From contig DASUSS010000135.1 in the NCBI GenBank assembly GCA_036374995.1, positions 1 to 64,000 on the forward strand: a stretch of 64,000 nt of DNA, in the 5' to 3' direction. This stretch comes from SH-MAG3 sp036374995 (lineage in GTDB: Bacteria > Gemmatimonadota > Gemmatimonadetes > Longimicrobiales > RSA9). Under the pieces are notes generated by a model. That model was not told where the DNA came from and searched no databases. It worked only from the letters and a program-made list of their open reading frames with translations. Below are positions 61,583-64,000 of this stretch, one piece after another. Numbering within the stretch: the first letter of the stretch is position 1; each line of letters starts with the position of its first letter. Made by a program: the position numbers and the translations under genes.

Positions 61583-63352
61583 ATGAGCCGGTTGCTCGAG
61601 GCGGCCGGTGACAGCCCGTTCATCTTCGTGGTGGGCAAGGGCGGTGTCGGCAAGACGACCGTAGCGGGCGCACTCGCGCTCGAGCTCGCCGACACCGGCA
61701 TCGATACCACGCTGATCTCCACCGACCCGGCCCACTCGCTCGGCGACCTCTTCCGGCAGACGGTCGGAGGCGCCGGCGTGACATCGGACTGCAGCCCGCT
61801 CCTGCTGCTGGAGGAATTCGATGCCGGGGCTGAGGCCGATCGCTGGCTGCAGCACGCGCTCGGGCCCGTCGGTGAGATCATCGAGCGCGGCACCTACCTC
61901 GATGCGGACGACGTCCGGGCGTTCAGCCGTCTCGCCCTGCCCGGCGTCGATGAGATGATGGCCGTGCTCCGGCTGGCCGATCTGCCAGGTGGACGTCGCC
62001 GCATCGTCGTCGATACGGCGCCCACCGGCCACACGCTGCGACTGCTGGACGCCGCCGCGACGCACGCCGCAATCGCCCGCGCGCTCCGCGCGATGGCCGA
62101 CAAGGCCGCTGCGGTCGCCGGCGCACTGACCGGCCGGGCCGTTCGCCTCTCCGGCGAGAGCATCATCGACGAGCTGGAGCAGGCCGTCGCCCGCTACCGC
62201 GAGCGCGTTCTCGCTCCGGCGGCGTTCGTCGTGGTCACGCGAACCGGGCGCGTCGTCGTCGCGGAGACAGCCCGGCTGCTGCACGAGCTAGCGCGTCGCT
62301 CGCTGCGCGTGTGTGCCGTCCTCGCGACGGGCGGGTACGACGGCGCGATCGCGGGCACGGCCGGCGCCGTCCGGCTCGAGGTCGACCGGCTCGAGAGCCC
62401 GGCCGGCTGCGACGGGCTGCGCCGGTGGCGCGAGCATGTGCGGGTGAGCCGTAACCGGATTTCGGGACCAGGTCCCGAAATCCGGTCCGCGGCTCGGGGG
62501 AACGGCGCCGACTGGCTCGAGGACACGGCGCCGCGCTTCCTGCTGTTCGCGGGCAAGGGCGGCGTGGGCAAGAGCACGTGCGCAGCGGCCGCCGCCGTGA
62601 CGCTGGCGGAGAGCCGGGACGTCCTGCTGTGCAGCACGGATCCGGCCGGCTCCCTGGAGGATGTGCTGGGTCCGGAATCGGCGGAGCTGCCCGCGCGGCT
62701 GCGGGTCTTGCAGGTGGAGCCGGCGGCGAGTCTGCGCGGCCTGCACGACACCTATCGCGATGAGGTCGGTGCCGGTCTGGCGAGTCTCGGCATCGCCGAG
62801 TCGGCGGCTCTGGACCGGCGCGTGATCGAGACGCTGTGGGACCTGGCGCCGCCCGGGCTGGACGAGCTCGCGGCGACCGCGGCGATGGTCGAGGCTGCGC
62901 ACGCCGAGGAGACGCTCGTCGTGGACGCCGCTCCGACGGGTCACTTCCTGCGCCTGCTGGAAATGCCGGATGTCGCGCTGGGATGGACGCGTCAGCTGAT
63001 GCGCGTGATCGTGAAATACGGGCTGGCGGGAGTAGCGGAGCGCGCGTCGCAGTCTCTGCTCGACCTCGCGCGCGAGCTGAAGTCGCTGCGAGCGGTGCTG
63101 CACGACCGGACAGCCTCGGCCGTGATCGTCGTCACGCTGGATGAGCCGATGGTCCGTGCGGAGACGGATCGGCTCGTTGACGTTCTCGGCACGGCGCAGC
63201 TCCGGGTCGCTGCCGTGCTGTACAACCGCACGCGCGCGCGGCCGGCGGCGGTCGAGGGTGGTCACACCGTGATCCTTGCGCCCGACACGGAACCGCCGAT
63301 CGGACCGCGTGCCTTGCGCGGGTTCGTCGAGACATGGAACATCGTGCGGTGA
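61583..63352 (+). CDS. Two-domain ArsA/GET3-type ATPase in the gas-vesicle cluster
   Basis: Tandem ATPase of 589 residues. Each half has its own deviant Walker A: GKGGVGKTT (18-26) and GKGGVGKST (about 324-332). Each also has a switch region (ISTDPAHSLGDLF; CSTDPAGSLEDVL) and a DTAPTGHTLRLL or DAAPTGHFLRLL motif. Two fused halves occur in classic ArsA; no arsenite-binding Cys triad is seen, so GET3-like membrane-protein delivery or assembly work is more likely. The linker (about 288-305) is encoded by a perfect 33-bp palindrome. It lies between gvpG and a second gvpF/L, suggesting a chaperone ATPase for vesicle assembly. Confidence 0.9.
   Translation: MSRLLEAAGDSPFIFVVGKGGVGKTTVAGALALELADTGIDTTLISTDPAHSLGDLFRQTVGGAGVTSDCSPLLLLEEFDAGAEADRWLQHALGPVGEIIERGTYLDADDVRAFSRLALPGVDEMMAVLRLADLPGGRRRIVVDTAPTGHTLRLLDAAATHAAIARALRAMADKAAAVAGALTGRAVRLSGESIIDELEQAVARYRERVLAPAAFVVVTRTGRVVVAETARLLHELARRSLRVCAVLATGGYDGAIAGTAGAVRLEVDRLESPAGCDGLRRWREHVRVSRNRISGPGPEIRSAARGNGADWLEDTAPRFLLFAGKGGVGKSTCAAAAAVTLAESRDVLLCSTDPAGSLEDVLGPESAELPARLRVLQVEPAASLRGLHDTYRDEVGAGLASLGIAESAALDRRVIETLWDLAPPGLDELAATAAMVEAAHAEETLVVDAAPTGHFLRLLEMPDVALGWTRQLMRVIVKYGLAGVAERASQSLLDLARELKSLRAVLHDRTASAVIVVTLDEPMVRAETDRLVDVLGTAQLRVAAVLYNRTRARPAAVEGGHTVILAPDTEPPIGPRALRGFVETWNIVR
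62454..62486. repeat. Perfect 33-bp palindrome inside the ArsA-type gene
   Basis: ACCGGATTTCGGGACC (62454-62469), one central A, and its exact complement (62471-62486). It lies in frame in the linker between the two ATPase halves and encodes RISGPGPEIRS. Its core resembles the arms of the element at 22061-22249 (CCrGATTTCkG), so the two may belong to one repeat family. Confidence 0.85.
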
Positions 63353-64000
63353 GCGTACTGTACCTCTACGGATTCGTGCCGCCCGGTGCGGCTGTCCCGC
63401 CAGCGGACCTGTGCGGGATCGCCGATGCGGCGGTGCGGCTGGTCGATCTCGGTGTGGTCCATGCTGCCGTCTCGCGGCTCGCGGGCGCGGAGTACTCCGC
63501 CGGAGTCATCGAGTCGCGACTGGATGACCTGGACTGGGTCGGCGAGCAGGGCGTGGCGCACGAGCGCGTCGTGCTCTGGTTCGCCGACAACGCGGAGATC
63601 CTGCCCGCGCGCATGTTCAGCATCTACTCGGGCGAGGAAGCGCTGCGCACGGCGGTGGCCGGCGAGCTGACTCGTCTCGCGCAGCAGCTGGAGTCGCTCA
63701 GCGGCATGCGCGAGTGGAACCTCAAGGTCGCCTATGATGCCGACCGTCTCGCGCGCCACGGCGCGGAAGTCTCCGCCGAGGTGCGGCGCGTCGACGATGA
63801 GATCGCGGCCGCACCGCCGGGACGTCGCTACCTGCTCGAGCGCCGGCGCGCCGACCTGTTGAAGAGCGAGGTGGCCCGTGCGGCGCGCGTACTGGCCGGC
63901 GAGCTGCTGGAATCGCTGCGCCCGCACGCCACGGACGTGCGCGAGCTGCCCGTTCCGGCGGGCGAGGACAGGGGCGCGGTCATCCTCCATGCGGCGCTGC
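63334..64000 (+). CDS. Gas vesicle protein GvpF/GvpL (second copy, cut by window edge)
   Basis: Second GvpF/L-type protein, open to the right edge; 222 residues are visible. Family features: SVLYLYGFVPPG near the start, RVVLWFADNAEILPARMFSI (the FADDAEILP-like motif), MREWNLKVAYDADRL, and PGRRYLLERRRADLLKSE. The ATG at 63334 overlaps the ArsA-type gene by 19 bp; a GTG at 63349 is an alternative. It diverges strongly from the first copy, as expected if one serves as GvpF and the other as GvpL. More gvp genes should follow beyond the window. Confidence 0.92.
   Translation, partial: MEHRAVSVLYLYGFVPPGAAVPPADLCGIADAAVRLVDLGVVHAAVSRLAGAEYSAGVIESRLDDLDWVGEQGVAHERVVLWFADNAEILPARMFSIYSGEEALRTAVAGELTRLAQQLESLSGMREWNLKVAYDADRLARHGAEVSAEVRRVDDEIAAAPPGRRYLLERRRADLLKSEVARAARVLAGELLESLRPHATDVRELPVPAGEDRGAVILHAAL

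Overview
This is a very GC-rich, gene-dense stretch of a bacterial chromosome with no rRNA, tRNA or CRISPR that I can recognise. The gene content points to a diderm, probably aerobic bacterium. It includes outer-membrane barrels of the Omp85 and TonB-receptor types, lipoproteins with a lipobox, M61 and S9 peptidases with export signals, DUF4956, tandem Ku proteins and several histidine kinases. The general style (many GTG/TTG starts, short overlaps, large exported peptidases) resembles Gemmatimonadota. That placement is an inference from gene content, not a database result.

Layout. 1-8.6 kb: an exported S9 peptidase running off the left edge, an alpha/beta hydrolase, a large AsmA-like protein and Lon. 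8.9-15.8 kb: a three-gene overlapping operon of a DUF4956 membrane protein, a secreted kinase-like domain fused to an Omp85-type barrel, and a CYTH-like domain fused to polyphosphate kinase 1. 15.9-18.8 kb: a MerR/TipA-type and a TetR regulator, a RibD/DHFR-like reductase and signal peptidase I. 18.9-23.1 kb: histidine degradation genes hutU and hutF, then a 189-bp element bounded by perfect 29-bp inverted repeats, then a Nudix hydrolase. 23.1-29.4 kb: a Mg-chelatase-like AAA+ protein and its probable VWA partner, separated by a zinc-finger mini-protein, two Ku genes and mutY. 29.4-44.4 kb: a CPA1 antiporter, a lytic transglycosylase, an M61 peptidase, a 49-residue membrane protein, a FAAH-type amidase, a TonB receptor, a DUF167 protein, a metallo-phosphatase, an ABC exporter, a PAP2 phosphatase and a GspE/PilB ATPase with an unusual zinc-ribbon tail.

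45.3-55.9 kb: a histidine kinase / lipoprotein / sigma-54 activator module followed by a bactofilin-like/Omp85 fusion and a DUF4390 protein; then a PAS-GAF histidine kinase that runs directly into luxE-like and luxC-like genes (acyl activation and reduction) with no luciferase. 56.2-60.1 kb: a lytic transglycosylase ending in a strong intrinsic terminator, and a leftward operon of coiled-coil lipoprotein, histidine kinase and thioredoxin-reductase-like protein. 60.2 kb to the right edge: the start of a gas-vesicle cluster (gvpF/L, gvpG, a two-domain ArsA-type ATPase, a second gvpF/L cut by the edge). The structural gvpA would have to lie beyond the window.

Most notable: the gas-vesicle assembly block with a double ArsA ATPase that carries a perfect 33-bp palindrome in its linker; the DUF4956 / kinase-Omp85 / CYTH-PPK1 polyphosphate operon; the 29-bp-inverted-repeat element exactly filling the hutF-Nudix gap; and the luciferase-free LuxE/LuxC pair coupled to a sensor kinase.
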